64,000 nucleotides of DNA from Lactobacillus kimbladii. GTDB lineage: Bacteria; Bacillota; Bacilli; Lactobacillales; Lactobacillaceae. The first letter of the stretch is position 1; every line of letters starts with the position of its first letter. Positions 50,401 to 61,100 of the stretch are shown here, in pieces. The notes under the pieces were generated by a model, which did no database searches, was not told the DNA's origin, and saw nothing but the letters and a program-made list of their open reading frames with translations. The position numbers were made by a program, and so were the translations under genes. Where the stretch lies: positions 758,240-822,239 of the forward strand of contig NZ_KQ034007.1 of NCBI RefSeq assembly GCF_000970755.1, read 5' to 3'.

Positions 50401-53400
50401 TTATTAATGATGCACTTAAAGCAGCACAAGATGTGGCTAAAGTTGAAACTGATAGGACTAATGCCATTAATGCCCTGAATACTGAGGCAAGTCAGCAATC
50501 TGGATATTATCCTTCACAAACTCAGGCAATAACTGATGCCAGGGATAGTGCAATTAGCCAAGTTAAGGCAGCGCAAAATAGCACTGATGTTGCTAAAGCT
50601 AAAGATGACGGAATAAAGGCAATTGACAAGGTTGGTCTTGACTATAAGAATACTGTGAAAACAGGTCTTGACCAGCAAATCGGTCAAGTAAAATCTGATA
50701 TTGCTGACCTTGCTAAGGATGCTAACCTGAATGATACAGAAAAAGATGAAGTCAATGGCTTAATTGACAGGTTGAAACGTCCGGATGCAATCGTCGCTAC
50801 TCAAGGTGACATCGATAAAGATACTAATGAAGCTTCAGTCAAAAGTCACCAAAAAGAAGCTCAAGATACCATTGATGCTCTTAAGAATACTATCAGTGCA
50901 ATTAAGAAATTACAGGCAGCAGCTAAAGATGAAATTGCCAAGCATAGTGACAAAACAACTGACATTCAGGATTCTTTAAATGATGCCGTTCATAAGGTTA
51001 TCAATGGTGACGATCCTGACGGTTCAAAGGGTCTTGAAGCAATCAAACAGGTTTATGCAAATAAGGAAGCCGACAATATCAATAAGGCAGCCGCAGCAGC
51101 TAAGAAGAGAGTACAAAACTCAGGTCTTGCTCCTGCAGATCAAGTAGCTTACTTAAATGCAATTGATAATGCTGCTAAAGTAGCTACTGCAAAACCTGGT
51201 GATTCAAATTATGATGCTAATAAATCAATTTATGGTACCTCAGATGTTACAGCTATTAATCAAAGAGTAGCAGCAACGCAAACAGCTTTTGATAAAGCGG
51301 CAGCTAAGTCAGAACTTTCAGGATATGCTGCTACTAACCAAGATAGTTTGTCTGTCAATCAAACCACCAATATTGCCAAAGCAATTAGTGATGGCCTGGC
51401 AAGTATTGACAATTCTGCTGACTCTAACGCAGTTGCAGTTGCAGAAGATACCGCCAAAAAGAATGTGCTTAAAACAATTTCCAAACAGAAGTTAGCTGAT
51501 GTTGAAGCAGATGTTGAAAATCAAATCAGCAACATTCCTGGTTTAACAGCTCAGAATATTGATGATGCTAAGAAACTGGCTCAGAAGATTTTAAGTAATA
51601 ATACTAATCCACTGGGATATACTCAGAGGGTCGATCAAGCTGATTCGCTTACAGCAATTGACGGAGCCAGAAATGATGGTATTACAGCTCTTAACAATCT
51701 GTTGACTAAGCAGCAAGAGTTAGGTAAACGTAATAATCAACTAACTGATGCTGCCGCACAGATTAGGAAGAAACAACAAGATGCTGATTCAGCTATTGAT
51801 GCTATTACAAACCTCAGTGACGCCGAAAAGGATTCATATCACAAACAAATTAAAAAAGTTGCAGATGACAGTATTAACGGTTTAAACAGCATTGACCCTT
51901 CAAAGGTTGATGATGCTGTTACAACAGCCAAAGGAAAGATAGACAGTATAGTCGCTGATGCCCAGAATAAGGGTAACAGTGTAATCAAAGATGCACGGAC
52001 AAAAGCATCACAAGCAGTTGATGATGCAGCAAAGGCTGCTAAAGCTAAGATTGAAAGCATACCTGACAGTCAACTAAGTCAATCAAGCAAGAAGCACTAT
52101 GAAGATTTGATTGATCAGGATGCACAAGCAGCTAAAGATAAGATTGCTGCCGCTCAAGATGAAGACAGTATAAAATCTGCTGCTCAAGATGGTGAAAACA
52201 ATATTACTAGGGACTTGAATGATGCGCAGGTTTCTGCGGCACGTGCCCAAGCAATATCTGATTTGCAATCTGCTAAGAATGAAGCCAGAAAGACAATTTC
52301 TGCCGCTCATGATAAACAATCACTTAACGACAAAGACTGGGAAGATAAATTAGACCAGATTGACAATGCTTATGATCAAGCTGTTCAGGCTGTAACGGGT
52401 GACTTTAATGTTTCAGATATTAATGATGATGCAGATAAAGGCAAAAAGAGTATCCAAAGTGTCGTTGACAGTATCTCGGACAACGAGGCCACACAAGCTT
52501 TAGCAAAACAGCGTCAAGATGCTATTAATAAACTAAAAGAAGCTCGCGATAACGCGAATACTCAAATAACTACTGATCCTAATTTAAGCGTTACCGAAAA
52601 GAACGATTACTATAACCAAATCACAAACGCCTTTAACTCGGCTCAATCGGCTATTCAAGCGGCAGGTAAAGACGACATTGATACTGCTCTTACCAATGGT
52701 ACGAGGAAACTGACTGAGATTCAGGAAGCTGCAAACTTGCAATCTGCTAAGGATCAGGCTCTAAATGACTTGCTTGCTGAAAGAAGCAAAATTAGAGAGC
52801 AAATTGGCAATATGGATCAAGTTACAAGTGCCAATAAGAACAATTTACGGGCTCAAGTTGATGAACAATATAATCAAGCTGTCAAGAATATTAACTCTGC
52901 AAGTACATCTTCTATTCAACAAGTTACTCAATATGCCCAACAAGGCAAAGCTGCTATTGATAATGTAATCAGTGATCTGAACATTAACAAAGTCATTAAC
53001 AAGCAAAAACTTGATGATTATGCTCAAAAAGCTATTGATCGCATTAGCAACTCATCGGATATTACTCAAGCTGTGAAGGATTCCACTATTGCCGGAATTA
53101 ATGCTGCTCGTGATGAGGCCAAGGGTAATGTCGACAGACAAACTGATATTCCAGCTTCTAATGTTGCAGAACAAAATGGTGAACTGGCAATTGACGCAGC
53201 TGCTGCAAAAGGCAATGGCTTTGAAGGATATAAGAACAGTGCAATCGGTCAAATTTCTACTGCTGCAGCTAATGCTACTTCTCGTTTGCAAGGAATTTAT
53301 AATGGACTTAAAGACGATGAAAAAGCAAAAGTTAAGGATGTATTTGATCAGGCTAACAGTGCTATTAAGCAGGCTTCCAGCACAGCAATTGCAAACATTA

Positions 53401-56400
53401 ATAAGGCTACTAATAAAGATCAGGTAGATGGCTATACTAAAGATGCCATAGCTGCTATTAATAAGGCGGAAACAGGTGCAGACTTAGCTGCTGCCAAAAC
53501 TGCCGCAATAACTGCAATTAATGAAGCAAGTGCTAAAGCAAATACCCAACTAACAAATAAAAAAGATCAGGACGCAAACAAAGCTGTTACGGATCTTGGT
53601 CAAAATGACATTAATGCTGCAAGTGATATTGCAACTGTTAATAAGATCAAAGACAACACTATTCAAAGCATACAAAATATTCTTGATATTGCTGCCTCCC
53701 AGCAAGCCGAACAGATTAGAAATCAACGCGATGAAGCACTGCAAGAGCTGAAGGATACTTTAAACGGTAAGGACGATCTTGCTGGTGTTCGTGATCAAAT
53801 TAATAGACTGAATGACTTAACTGATGATCAAAAGACTGCTTTCACAAACCAAGCTGTAGCTGCATATGATCGTGCTGTTGCCAAGGTCAGCGGAGCAGCT
53901 AAAGATCAAATTGATAACGAAAAGAATGCCGGTATAGTCAACATTAATCAGGCATTGACAGATGCCAAATTGCAAGCTACTAAGAACAAGGCTAAATCAG
54001 ACTTGGATAAACTTGCTTCTGCTGCTGGTGAAACAGATCCTAACGACAAAGATTCAATCAATAACGAGCGTGACAAAGCCAAAGATAAGATTGATAAGGC
54101 TAAAAATACTGATGAAGTTAATAAAGCCAAAGAGGAGGGCCAAAATGCCATTAACGGTATCGAGGAAACTGGAAAGGATACACAACTTGCCAATGATAAA
54201 GTCGCAGCTAAGAATGATCTGAAGAATGCTGCAGACAAACTCCAACAAAAGATTGATCAAGACCTAGCTGATAAAAAGCTGGGTCAAGACCAATATGACG
54301 AGCTAAGTGCCAAAATTGATCAGGCTCGTAAAGATGGTGAGACCAGGATAAACTCGGCCAAGGATAAAAATGGTTTGACTAATGCTCAGAGCCAGAACAA
54401 CAATGATCTAAATAATATCAGTACTGATATTGGTAAAGAAGAATCACTGACCAATGCTTTAACTCAGTTGCAAGATGCCGTCAATAAGGCTTCTGCTGCT
54501 GCAGACGAAATCGCTAAGGACAATAAAGATCTGGCTGATCAAATGAGAGAACAGATCAAATCTGAACGTGATAAAGCTGCGAAAAATATTCAAGATGCTA
54601 AAAATGATGCACAAGACCCTAATAATGCTATGAATCAGGAAGCGCAAAGTGGAGTCAAGGCAATTACTGGTTTAACTGACCGCTTTGAAGCTAAGAATGT
54701 CGCTATCAACAAGTTAAAGGGCTATGCAGAAACTGCAAAGAAGGGCTTGCAAGGGAATAATCTTGATGCTAATGAAATTAGTCAAGGTGAAGGTGCTATT
54801 AATACTGCTTTGCAAAATGCTACCAGCAACATTTATGGCGCTAAGGATAATGACAATTTAGATGATATTGAAGGGGCCGGCGAAAAGGTCATCGACCAAG
54901 CTAAATTGCCAAGTGATCTGCTAGCTGAAAAGAACAAGCAAATTGCAGCTATCGATGATTATGTCAAAGGTAAAGGTGATATTAATTCAGTTGCTACTCA
55001 TTTAACTGATGATCAAAAGGCTGATTTGCAAAAGCAACTTGATCAAGTGGTGCAAAGTACCAAAGACAAAATCGGCAAAGTCACCTTACCTGAGAATGCA
55101 ACTGCATCTGACTTTGAGGCAGCAAAGAAGAAGTTGGCTAATATCGAACAGGGTGTTCCAGAAAACAATGAAGCACTTGACTTTGGTCAAGCAGGCGTAG
55201 ATAAGATATACGATCTAGCTAAGAACAGAGCGGATATCTATCAAGCCAAGCAAGATGCTATTAAGCAGTTACAAGATATACAGGATCAAGCTAATAAGAA
55301 GATTGAAGACTCTGGCTTGTCAGCAACAGATCAACAAGCTGAAAGACAAAAGATCAAGGATATCATTGACAAGAGTAAGATTGCTATTAATAATATTCCT
55401 GATAAAAATAAGGATGGTAGCGACAGACGCGTTGAAGATGTCAAACAAGATGCTCAAACTATAATTGATAAAGCTAGAAACGGGTATAAAGATCCTACAA
55501 CTGGAGAACAGATACCTGGCACCGCAAATGTTATTGATCAAGCAGCTCTTGCTGGTGCTAAAACCCAGGCAGAAGGCCATTTGAAAGACAAGCAGAATCA
55601 GGCTCATAATATCATTAACCAGTCGCAGTTAACTGATTCCGAAAAGCAGCTAGCTAACCAAGCTATCGATGATGCTTATGATAGAGAAAAAGCAAACATT
55701 GAAGCTATCAGTGATGTTGACAAGGTTCCAAAAGATGAAGCTCAGATTGGTACTAGCATTGATCAAATTTGGCATAATCCTTCAGTTTGGTTTGTGAAAG
55801 ATAAACAGAATGCGACAAGCGGCACTAATGGTTTACAAAGTGAATATGACAAATTAACTAGTGACCAGAGAGCTAATCCAGACTATCAGGACTATATCAA
55901 AGATATTATTGCTGGTCTTGCCGATATTAATAAGGCTGACAATATTCCGGATATCAGTTCTGCCTACAATCAAGGCATTACAGCTTTGAATAAACTTAAA
56001 GCTAAGGAAGACATTAAAAACGCTGCTGACAAGGCCAAAACTGAGATTAACAATAATAAAGACTTAGATGACCAAACTAAGAAAGACCTTATTAATAATA
56101 TTGATAACCATGCTAAAGAAGGTAACACAGCAGTTGATCAAGTTAATGCACCTAGTGATGATCCTGCTGGTAAGAAGACTAATATTGATAAAGTAGTTGA
56201 CACTGCCAAAAACGATATCCAAGTTGAGATTAATAAGGCAATAGATACCAGCAAAAAGAAAGCAGATCAGGAAGTTGCTGATAAAGCCAAGGAAGCTATC
56301 GATAAAATTCATAAGGAATTTGGTGATGGCGCTGATACATCTTCAATTCAAAATGCTTTAGATAAACATAAAAATACTGAGGGCAATTCTTATGACGAAA

Positions 56401-57650
56401 TTCAAAAGAATAAACTTGAAGCCGAAAAGGAAATTGCCAAGGGCGCTGTTGATGATGCTGCTAATAATGCCAAAAAAGATGTTGACAATAATAAGGGCAA
56501 GCACCAAGACGGTAGTGATTTAACTAATAATGAAAAGCAGAAGATTAAGGATGAGATCGACCATCAAAAAGATAATGCTAAAGATAAGATTGATCATGCT
56601 GGTAGCGGCGACGAGATTGACCAGAACCGTGATAACGGTATAGATATCATTCACCAGGATAGCTCCGATCCAGCAACAATCGATAAGGTTATTCAAGGCG
56701 GAGATAATAACGGTAACGGTTCAAATACTGAAAACATTAGCAATGGTGGTGGTTCTACCGCTCCTGTACCTGGTCCAAATAACCAACCTGGTAACAATCC
56801 AAATGATAGTGATAGCATTCCAAACGATAAATTACCTAATTCATCACAAGTCAAATTGATGCATAATGCATACCTTTATGATGAAACAGGCAAGCGTGCT
56901 AACCAGATCACTTTAGGCGTTGGCTCAATAGTTACTGTTTATGGCACACAGACGATTAATGGTAAAGAATACTATGTCTTAGTTGATCAAGGTGCCAAGA
57001 ATAAGAAGTACTTTGTTGCTACAGCAAATGTATTGGCCACTAGACAAAAATTAACTCACAATGCCTATATCTACAATCAATTTGGCAAGCGGGTCAAGAA
57101 GACAGGCGTTTACAAGAAGGGTCAACTGCTAAATACTTATGGCGCAGTCGTTAAGATTCGCGGTAAGAGATACTTTACTATTGGCAAGAATCGTTTCGTC
57201 AAAGCAGCAAACGTTAAGTTAGTATCTGCTGCAAAGTCAGCTAATGAAGAGGTTACGCCAACAAATGTCAATACTGCTGAACAACCTGTTGTAACTGTTG
57301 CTAAGAGCCTAAAGCATAATGCTTACCTTTATGATGAAAACGGCAGGCGCGCAAATAAACTGATCTTTAACGCAGGTTCAATTGTTGAAACTACTGGTAA
57401 GAAGACAATTAATGGTCAGAAATACTATGCTTTGCCTGATGGACTTTATATAGCTAGTGGTAATATTGATGCTAAGAAATTAAAGCTGAAACATAATGCT
57501 TATATATACAATAAGTATGGTCATCGTCTAGGCAAGAAAGTACTCAAGAAGCGTAAATCTGTGAATACCTATGGTAATCCAGTCAAAATTGGTCATAAAA
57601 AATACTACACATTAAGTAAAGGGAGGTTCGTTAAGAAAGCAAACTTTTAA
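47442..57650 (+). CDS. Giant SLAP-anchored surface protein 2 (adhesin-like)
   Basis: 3402 residues; AGAAAGGA precedes the ATG. Same architecture as protein 1: YSIRK-type signal (DHFSIRKLTIGAASVLLG), acidic low-complexity part with STFSGLSSFL, beta-helix-like head to about residue 680 (SDMGDYSGTLVLVEGKADIE), a beta domain to about 905, a helical stalk to about 3080, a Gly/Asn/Pro linker (GGGSTAPVPGPNNQ) and four SLAP units from about 3138 (LMHNAYLYDETGKRAN). The N-terminal 60 residues are almost identical to protein 3. The stalk contains a segment (SHQKEAQDTIDAL ... DDPDGSKGLEAI) shared with protein 3 but absent from protein 1. A 51-base tandem duplication lies in the low-complexity part. Wall-bound, non-covalent; probable adhesin. 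Confidence 0.9.
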   Translation: MLGKNNNKERIRKMEMQAKQDHFSIRKLTIGAASVLLGFTFFGLNSQTAKADTIDPAKEEISSETNKSQTESDQTADKADSANANKQTSSKKQDDNLSTFSGLSSFLKSTDTENSTTSTKDSTAKTTDFKTDGQKDKENTADNNAKTPDKDQSATKDPAKADGATDQDQSATKDPAKADSATDQDNSKTNSAEKTDSQTPTLVDKDAKRDATTGTVAKVTNWDEFTTAYKDASVSEIDIMNDINNGPNGDALSFGNVPGRNLLIKSVGGKRNLIDFKGYHPQIATNTSADITYENVKLMSGDYFGVFDTGGLNPNQTANIRFRNTEFDGSQLIYAGRNTHIFFYGSNTINTIKTPYFPGGPHDGNDQQLFQFTGENCSVEFVDGVFNGSTFGGNVIQMQKANDLVKVDKGAIVNLTPLLQYDNSHGASGEHPWGYSAYTVIYISGKGTVDVAGTMNINMGNNSTVYPYQGTRNNSKCKAIYMNNGDSNFNIATGGTVNINTNGNINNDYGGNLVYDAGNFTIKPKGTLNIVGSDMGDYSGTLVLVEGKADIENGAFNISLDGSTTVGSGSGAGTGAITLVDVQGGTLIVNNPTSLILNAQANKNPDTSIIGTNNITITNVRQQFDLTNLNIGLGKLTLPPFHVLNVRKQRKGTILVDKLELLNGKTQLNDDKLKELKAKITAAGIDYEKLPTDVKDSLTETAKGNKTFDDLFIDIIQRAFNNSKNFGYNNIAFIPANPSGFLDIDTSKVTVKRNDDGSNTITGAAGSVIGYNPDTDGPDDLKGDPKNIKNPFSLVMPVATKAYIAANIIDDKGKKIPWPDKNIGVPNPYAATDDTYRDSKNSSLNPLPTQYAAEVNNDGSFTFTIPADQTVKFNKNYGIELSPSANFIGYDPTNTSKPVRQNLDILTLSDARDQAAKEITDTINNAKTNKPNNLTADQNKAFNDALTKAAAAASKTINSANKATSVYDPSANSILEVNKRKNDALKIINDALKAAQDVAKVETDRTNAINALNTEASQQSGYYPSQTQAITDARDSAISQVKAAQNSTDVAKAKDDGIKAIDKVGLDYKNTVKTGLDQQIGQVKSDIADLAKDANLNDTEKDEVNGLIDRLKRPDAIVATQGDIDKDTNEASVKSHQKEAQDTIDALKNTISAIKKLQAAAKDEIAKHSDKTTDIQDSLNDAVHKVINGDDPDGSKGLEAIKQVYANKEADNINKAAAAAKKRVQNSGLAPADQVAYLNAIDNAAKVATAKPGDSNYDANKSIYGTSDVTAINQRVAATQTAFDKAAAKSELSGYAATNQDSLSVNQTTNIAKAISDGLASIDNSADSNAVAVAEDTAKKNVLKTISKQKLADVEADVENQISNIPGLTAQNIDDAKKLAQKILSNNTNPLGYTQRVDQADSLTAIDGARNDGITALNNLLTKQQELGKRNNQLTDAAAQIRKKQQDADSAIDAITNLSDAEKDSYHKQIKKVADDSINGLNSIDPSKVDDAVTTAKGKIDSIVADAQNKGNSVIKDARTKASQAVDDAAKAAKAKIESIPDSQLSQSSKKHYEDLIDQDAQAAKDKIAAAQDEDSIKSAAQDGENNITRDLNDAQVSAARAQAISDLQSAKNEARKTISAAHDKQSLNDKDWEDKLDQIDNAYDQAVQAVTGDFNVSDINDDADKGKKSIQSVVDSISDNEATQALAKQRQDAINKLKEARDNANTQITTDPNLSVTEKNDYYNQITNAFNSAQSAIQAAGKDDIDTALTNGTRKLTEIQEAANLQSAKDQALNDLLAERSKIREQIGNMDQVTSANKNNLRAQVDEQYNQAVKNINSASTSSIQQVTQYAQQGKAAIDNVISDLNINKVINKQKLDDYAQKAIDRISNSSDITQAVKDSTIAGINAARDEAKGNVDRQTDIPASNVAEQNGELAIDAAAAKGNGFEGYKNSAIGQISTAAANATSRLQGIYNGLKDDEKAKVKDVFDQANSAIKQASSTAIANINKATNKDQVDGYTKDAIAAINKAETGADLAAAKTAAITAINEASAKANTQLTNKKDQDANKAVTDLGQNDINAASDIATVNKIKDNTIQSIQNILDIAASQQAEQIRNQRDEALQELKDTLNGKDDLAGVRDQINRLNDLTDDQKTAFTNQAVAAYDRAVAKVSGAAKDQIDNEKNAGIVNINQALTDAKLQATKNKAKSDLDKLASAAGETDPNDKDSINNERDKAKDKIDKAKNTDEVNKAKEEGQNAINGIEETGKDTQLANDKVAAKNDLKNAADKLQQKIDQDLADKKLGQDQYDELSAKIDQARKDGETRINSAKDKNGLTNAQSQNNNDLNNISTDIGKEESLTNALTQLQDAVNKASAAADEIAKDNKDLADQMREQIKSERDKAAKNIQDAKNDAQDPNNAMNQEAQSGVKAITGLTDRFEAKNVAINKLKGYAETAKKGLQGNNLDANEISQGEGAINTALQNATSNIYGAKDNDNLDDIEGAGEKVIDQAKLPSDLLAEKNKQIAAIDDYVKGKGDINSVATHLTDDQKADLQKQLDQVVQSTKDKIGKVTLPENATASDFEAAKKKLANIEQGVPENNEALDFGQAGVDKIYDLAKNRADIYQAKQDAIKQLQDIQDQANKKIEDSGLSATDQQAERQKIKDIIDKSKIAINNIPDKNKDGSDRRVEDVKQDAQTIIDKARNGYKDPTTGEQIPGTANVIDQAALAGAKTQAEGHLKDKQNQAHNIINQSQLTDSEKQLANQAIDDAYDREKANIEAISDVDKVPKDEAQIGTSIDQIWHNPSVWFVKDKQNATSGTNGLQSEYDKLTSDQRANPDYQDYIKDIIAGLADINKADNIPDISSAYNQGITALNKLKAKEDIKNAADKAKTEINNNKDLDDQTKKDLINNIDNHAKEGNTAVDQVNAPSDDPAGKKTNIDKVVDTAKNDIQVEINKAIDTSKKKADQEVADKAKEAIDKIHKEFGDGADTSSIQNALDKHKNTEGNSYDEIQKNKLEAEKEIAKGAVDDAANNAKKDVDNNKGKHQDGSDLTNNEKQKIKDEIDHQKDNAKDKIDHAGSGDEIDQNRDNGIDIIHQDSSDPATIDKVIQGGDNNGNGSNTENISNGGGSTAPVPGPNNQPGNNPNDSDSIPNDKLPNSSQVKLMHNAYLYDETGKRANQITLGVGSIVTVYGTQTINGKEYYVLVDQGAKNKKYFVATANVLATRQKLTHNAYIYNQFGKRVKKTGVYKKGQLLNTYGAVVKIRGKRYFTIGKNRFVKAANVKLVSAAKSANEEVTPTNVNTAEQPVVTVAKSLKHNAYLYDENGRRANKLIFNAGSIVETTGKKTINGQKYYALPDGLYIASGNIDAKKLKLKHNAYIYNKYGHRLGKKVLKKRKSVNTYGNPVKIGHKKYYTLSKGRFVKKANF
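47892..47993 (+). repeat. 51-base tandem duplication in giant gene 2
   Basis: Two nearly identical in-frame units encoding DQSATKDPAKADGATDQ and DQSATKDPAKADSATDQ, differing by one base. Their near identity points to recent slippage or unequal recombination. Confidence 0.92.
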
Positions 57651-57687
57651 ATATTTAAAACTATAGCATTTACAGCTTAAATATCAT

Positions 57688-57721
57688 AAAAAGAAGTGTC
57701 ACATTTGTGGCACTTCTTTTG
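57688..57721 (+). terminator. Terminator of giant gene 2
   Basis: AAAAGAAGTGTCACA and TGTGGCACTTCTTTT form an almost perfect stem with a T run. Confidence 0.88.
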
Positions 57722-57747
57722 TATTTTCAGATCAGATATAGTTTTAG

Positions 57748-57778
57748 AAAGAGGAGAACTGATGCTCCTCTTTTTTTC
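57748..57778 (+). terminator. Second hairpin terminator after giant gene 2
   Basis: AGAGGAG and CTCCTCT pair around a short loop followed by seven T residues, 26 bases after the first terminator. No gene lies between the two. Confidence 0.75.
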
Positions 57779-58120
57779 TGCGAAAAAACTCTAGCAGGCA
57801 TGCCTTTATATATTATCAAAATATCTAAGCAAATCCGCAAGCAGTTATATTTACTTAATTGATCAAGTTAAACAAATCACAAAAATATTCATGTATATAT
57901 AGTACAATTTATATTTTGTATATTATATATAAATATGTTTATAAAAGTAGTGAAAGTAATTTATATTTAAAATAAAAATTTTATTTTTATTTAGCAGTTT
58001 ATCGTTATTTTTCATCAATATAATACTATTAAAACAGTATATAACTTTAAAATAAGGTTATTTTATGATCTAATTTATCGAATTTTATTTCCTATTAAAA
58101 TGCATAATAGTGTTACTAAA
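57779..58120. other. AT-rich intergenic region before giant gene 3
   Basis: No gene visible in 340 bases; dominated by A/T tracts and TATATA-like runs. Confidence 0.5.
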
Positions 58121-58149
58121 TTGACAGTAAAAATAACAGGAATTACAAT
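58121..58149 (+). promoter_or_regulatory. Promoter of giant surface protein gene 3
   Basis: TTGACA (58121-58126), a 17-base spacer and TACAAT (58144-58149). Confidence 0.72.
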
Positions 58150-58183
58150 TACTATGTAATTATAATTTTGAGGAAGGATTATT

Positions 58184-61100
58184 ATGCTAGGTAAAAATAA
58201 TAATAAAGAAAGAATACGTAAAATGGAAATGCAGGCAAAGCAAGACCATTTTTCAATTCGTAAATTGACAATTGGCGCTGCTTCAGTCTTACTTGGTTTT
58301 ACATTCTTTGGCTTAAGCAATCAAACAGTTAAAGCCGATACTGTTGATCCAGCAAATGAAGAAGTAGATCCCCAGACTAATGGCAATGAAACACCTAAAA
58401 CTGAACAAGCTGAGGACACTGCAAAAACTGCAACTACACAAAAGCAGTCAAGTCAAGATAATACAAAGCACGATTTAAGTACTTTTTCTGGTTTAAGTTC
58501 GTTTTTAAGAGATAGTGATTCAAAGGCCAGTCACAGTTTTGCAACTGGTCAGGCAGAATCAGGAAAAACTGCACCTGAAAGCACAAATAACTCAGATCAG
58601 CAACCCGATGCTGACTCAACTGATAAAGCGAATAAATCCGCAAAGCCTGTCGATTCAACTGCTGCAGTGGCTGCAGATGCAAATGCTGCTGAAAACACAG
58701 AAATAAATACCAGGGATGCTGGTGTAGCAAAAGTTCATACCTTTAATCAGCTTATAACTGCATTTCAGAATGAATCTGTTTCAGAAATTGACGTCATGAA
58801 CGATATTACTGATGGACCAGAGAATGGATCACAAGCGTTCTACTTTAACGGCAGGAAAATGCTGATCAAATCCGCCGGCAATGGTAATACCAGATATAAA
58901 GTGGATTTAAAAGGTAACCACCTCCAATTAAATAGTGGAAGTACGCAAGACTTGGATATAACGTACGATAATCTCGATTTATGGAGTGCTGATATTTGGG
59001 GCGTCATCATGACTGATGATTACAACCAAGATGGTCATTTTTCAAAAATCACCTTTAATAATGTTAATTTCCATGGTTCACAAATGGTTCACTGTGGTAA
59101 TAATACTAAAATTTACTTTACAGGAACTAACTATGGTGAAGTGACTCATACACCGTATCCAGGTATTACAATATCAAGTGGTGATGTTCAACAACTATTT
59201 GAATTTACAGGTTCAAACAACTCAATCGATTTCAGCGGTACCTTTACCGGTAAAACTGTCGGTGGTAACGTGATAGAAATGGCTGGGAGCAACAATGTTG
59301 TTAACATTGAAAAGGATGCCAAGGTAACACTTGCTCCGCGAATCTATATTCCTAATAATAATTTAGGCTCTAACGCTGCTGAACATACTGGGCTTCCTTT
59401 AGCTATCGCCATGTTAGGCAATAATGAAGCAGTCAACGTTGATGGTGAGCTGAATATCATTACTGGTAGCGATCACTATAATGGCACAAATGACAACGAT
59501 CAGTCCAGTGCGATCCTGATTAATGACGGTAACTCTGTTTTTAATATTAATAGCGATGCGAAAGTCAATATTACCACTAATGGTGATATAGCCAATAACT
59601 GGTGGAATAGAAACCTGATTTATGATGGCGGTAACTTTAACATTTTGCCACGAGGCTCGTTAAATATTAACGGTTCAAATATGGGCGACTATTCTGGTAC
59701 CCTAGTTCTTATTAAGGGTACGGCCAATATTGAAAACGGTGGTTTCAATATCGTTCTTGGTCAGCCAGATCCCAGTGGCAAATATGTAAACGGTGGTACT
59801 GGTCAAATACTATTAGTAGATGTCCAGGGTGGGAAATTACTTGTTAATAATCCTACTTCATTAATCTTGAATGCCCAGGGAAATACCAATCCTAATACCA
59901 GTATTATCGGCACAATGCCAATTACCTTAACAAATGTTCGACAACAATTTGATTTGAGTTCGACACAAAGTGGGGTAGGTAAAGTAACATTGCCACCGTT
60001 TCACGTTTTAACTGTTAGGAAAACTGATAGTACGATAGCGGTTGATAATATTGAATTGCTTAATGGTCAAGAAAAGCTAACTGCAGATAGATTGGCAGAA
60101 ATCAAAGCACAAGCAGCTAAAGCTCATATTGCCCTTGATAAGTTGCCAGCTGATGTCCAAAATTCGTTAGCTGATGGTATTAAAAACGGTTGGAATTACG
60201 ATCAAATCTTTTTGGATATTATTCAAAAAGCATTCAATAATAGCAGTAATTTTGGCTATAATAACATCAGCTTTATTCCAGCCAATCCAAGCGGCTTTTT
60301 AGATATTGATCCTGGAAAGGTCAAAATAACTAGAAATGATGATGGCTCACAAACAATTTCCGGTGAGCCAGGCAGTGTAATTAATTACAATTCTGCGGTT
60401 GATGGTCCTGATTCAGATCCACAAAATTTGAAAAACCCGTTTAGTTTGATTTTACCTGTTGCAACTAAAGCATACATTATAGCCAATTTAATTGATAGTA
60501 TGGGTAAAAAAAATGCGTGGACACCTAGGGATCAAAATGGTAAGAACTTGATCGACAACCCATACGTGCAAACAAAAGATACTGTTAGAGATTCAAGCAA
60601 CAGTTCTTTAGATCCTTTACCGACACAATATGCGGCAATTGTAAATGATGACGGTTCATTTAGTTTTACTATTCCAGCCGATCAAACGATTAATTTTGAT
60701 AAAGGCTACTCTGTAGAATTAACTCCAAATGCTAACTTTGTTAGCTATGATCCGTCTAGTGTAGCTACAGGACGTCGGCCAATAATTAAAAACTTGGATA
60801 TTCTAACTTTAGCAGATGCGCAAGATCAGGCTGCTAAGGCAATTACTGATGAAATCAGTGCTGCCAAAATAAACAGGCCTAATAATTTATCTGATGCTCA
60901 AGTCAAAGAATTTAATGAACAATTAGATAAAATTGCGGCTGCTGCATCTAAAACAATAACTTCCGATAATGAAAAAACTTCAGTTTATGCTCCAAGTTCT
61001 AACACTTTGACTGAAATTAACAATCGTAAAAATGCCGCTCTTGATGCAGTTAAGAACATCGTAAATCAGGCACAAAATTCTTCAGCAATTGAGACGTCTC

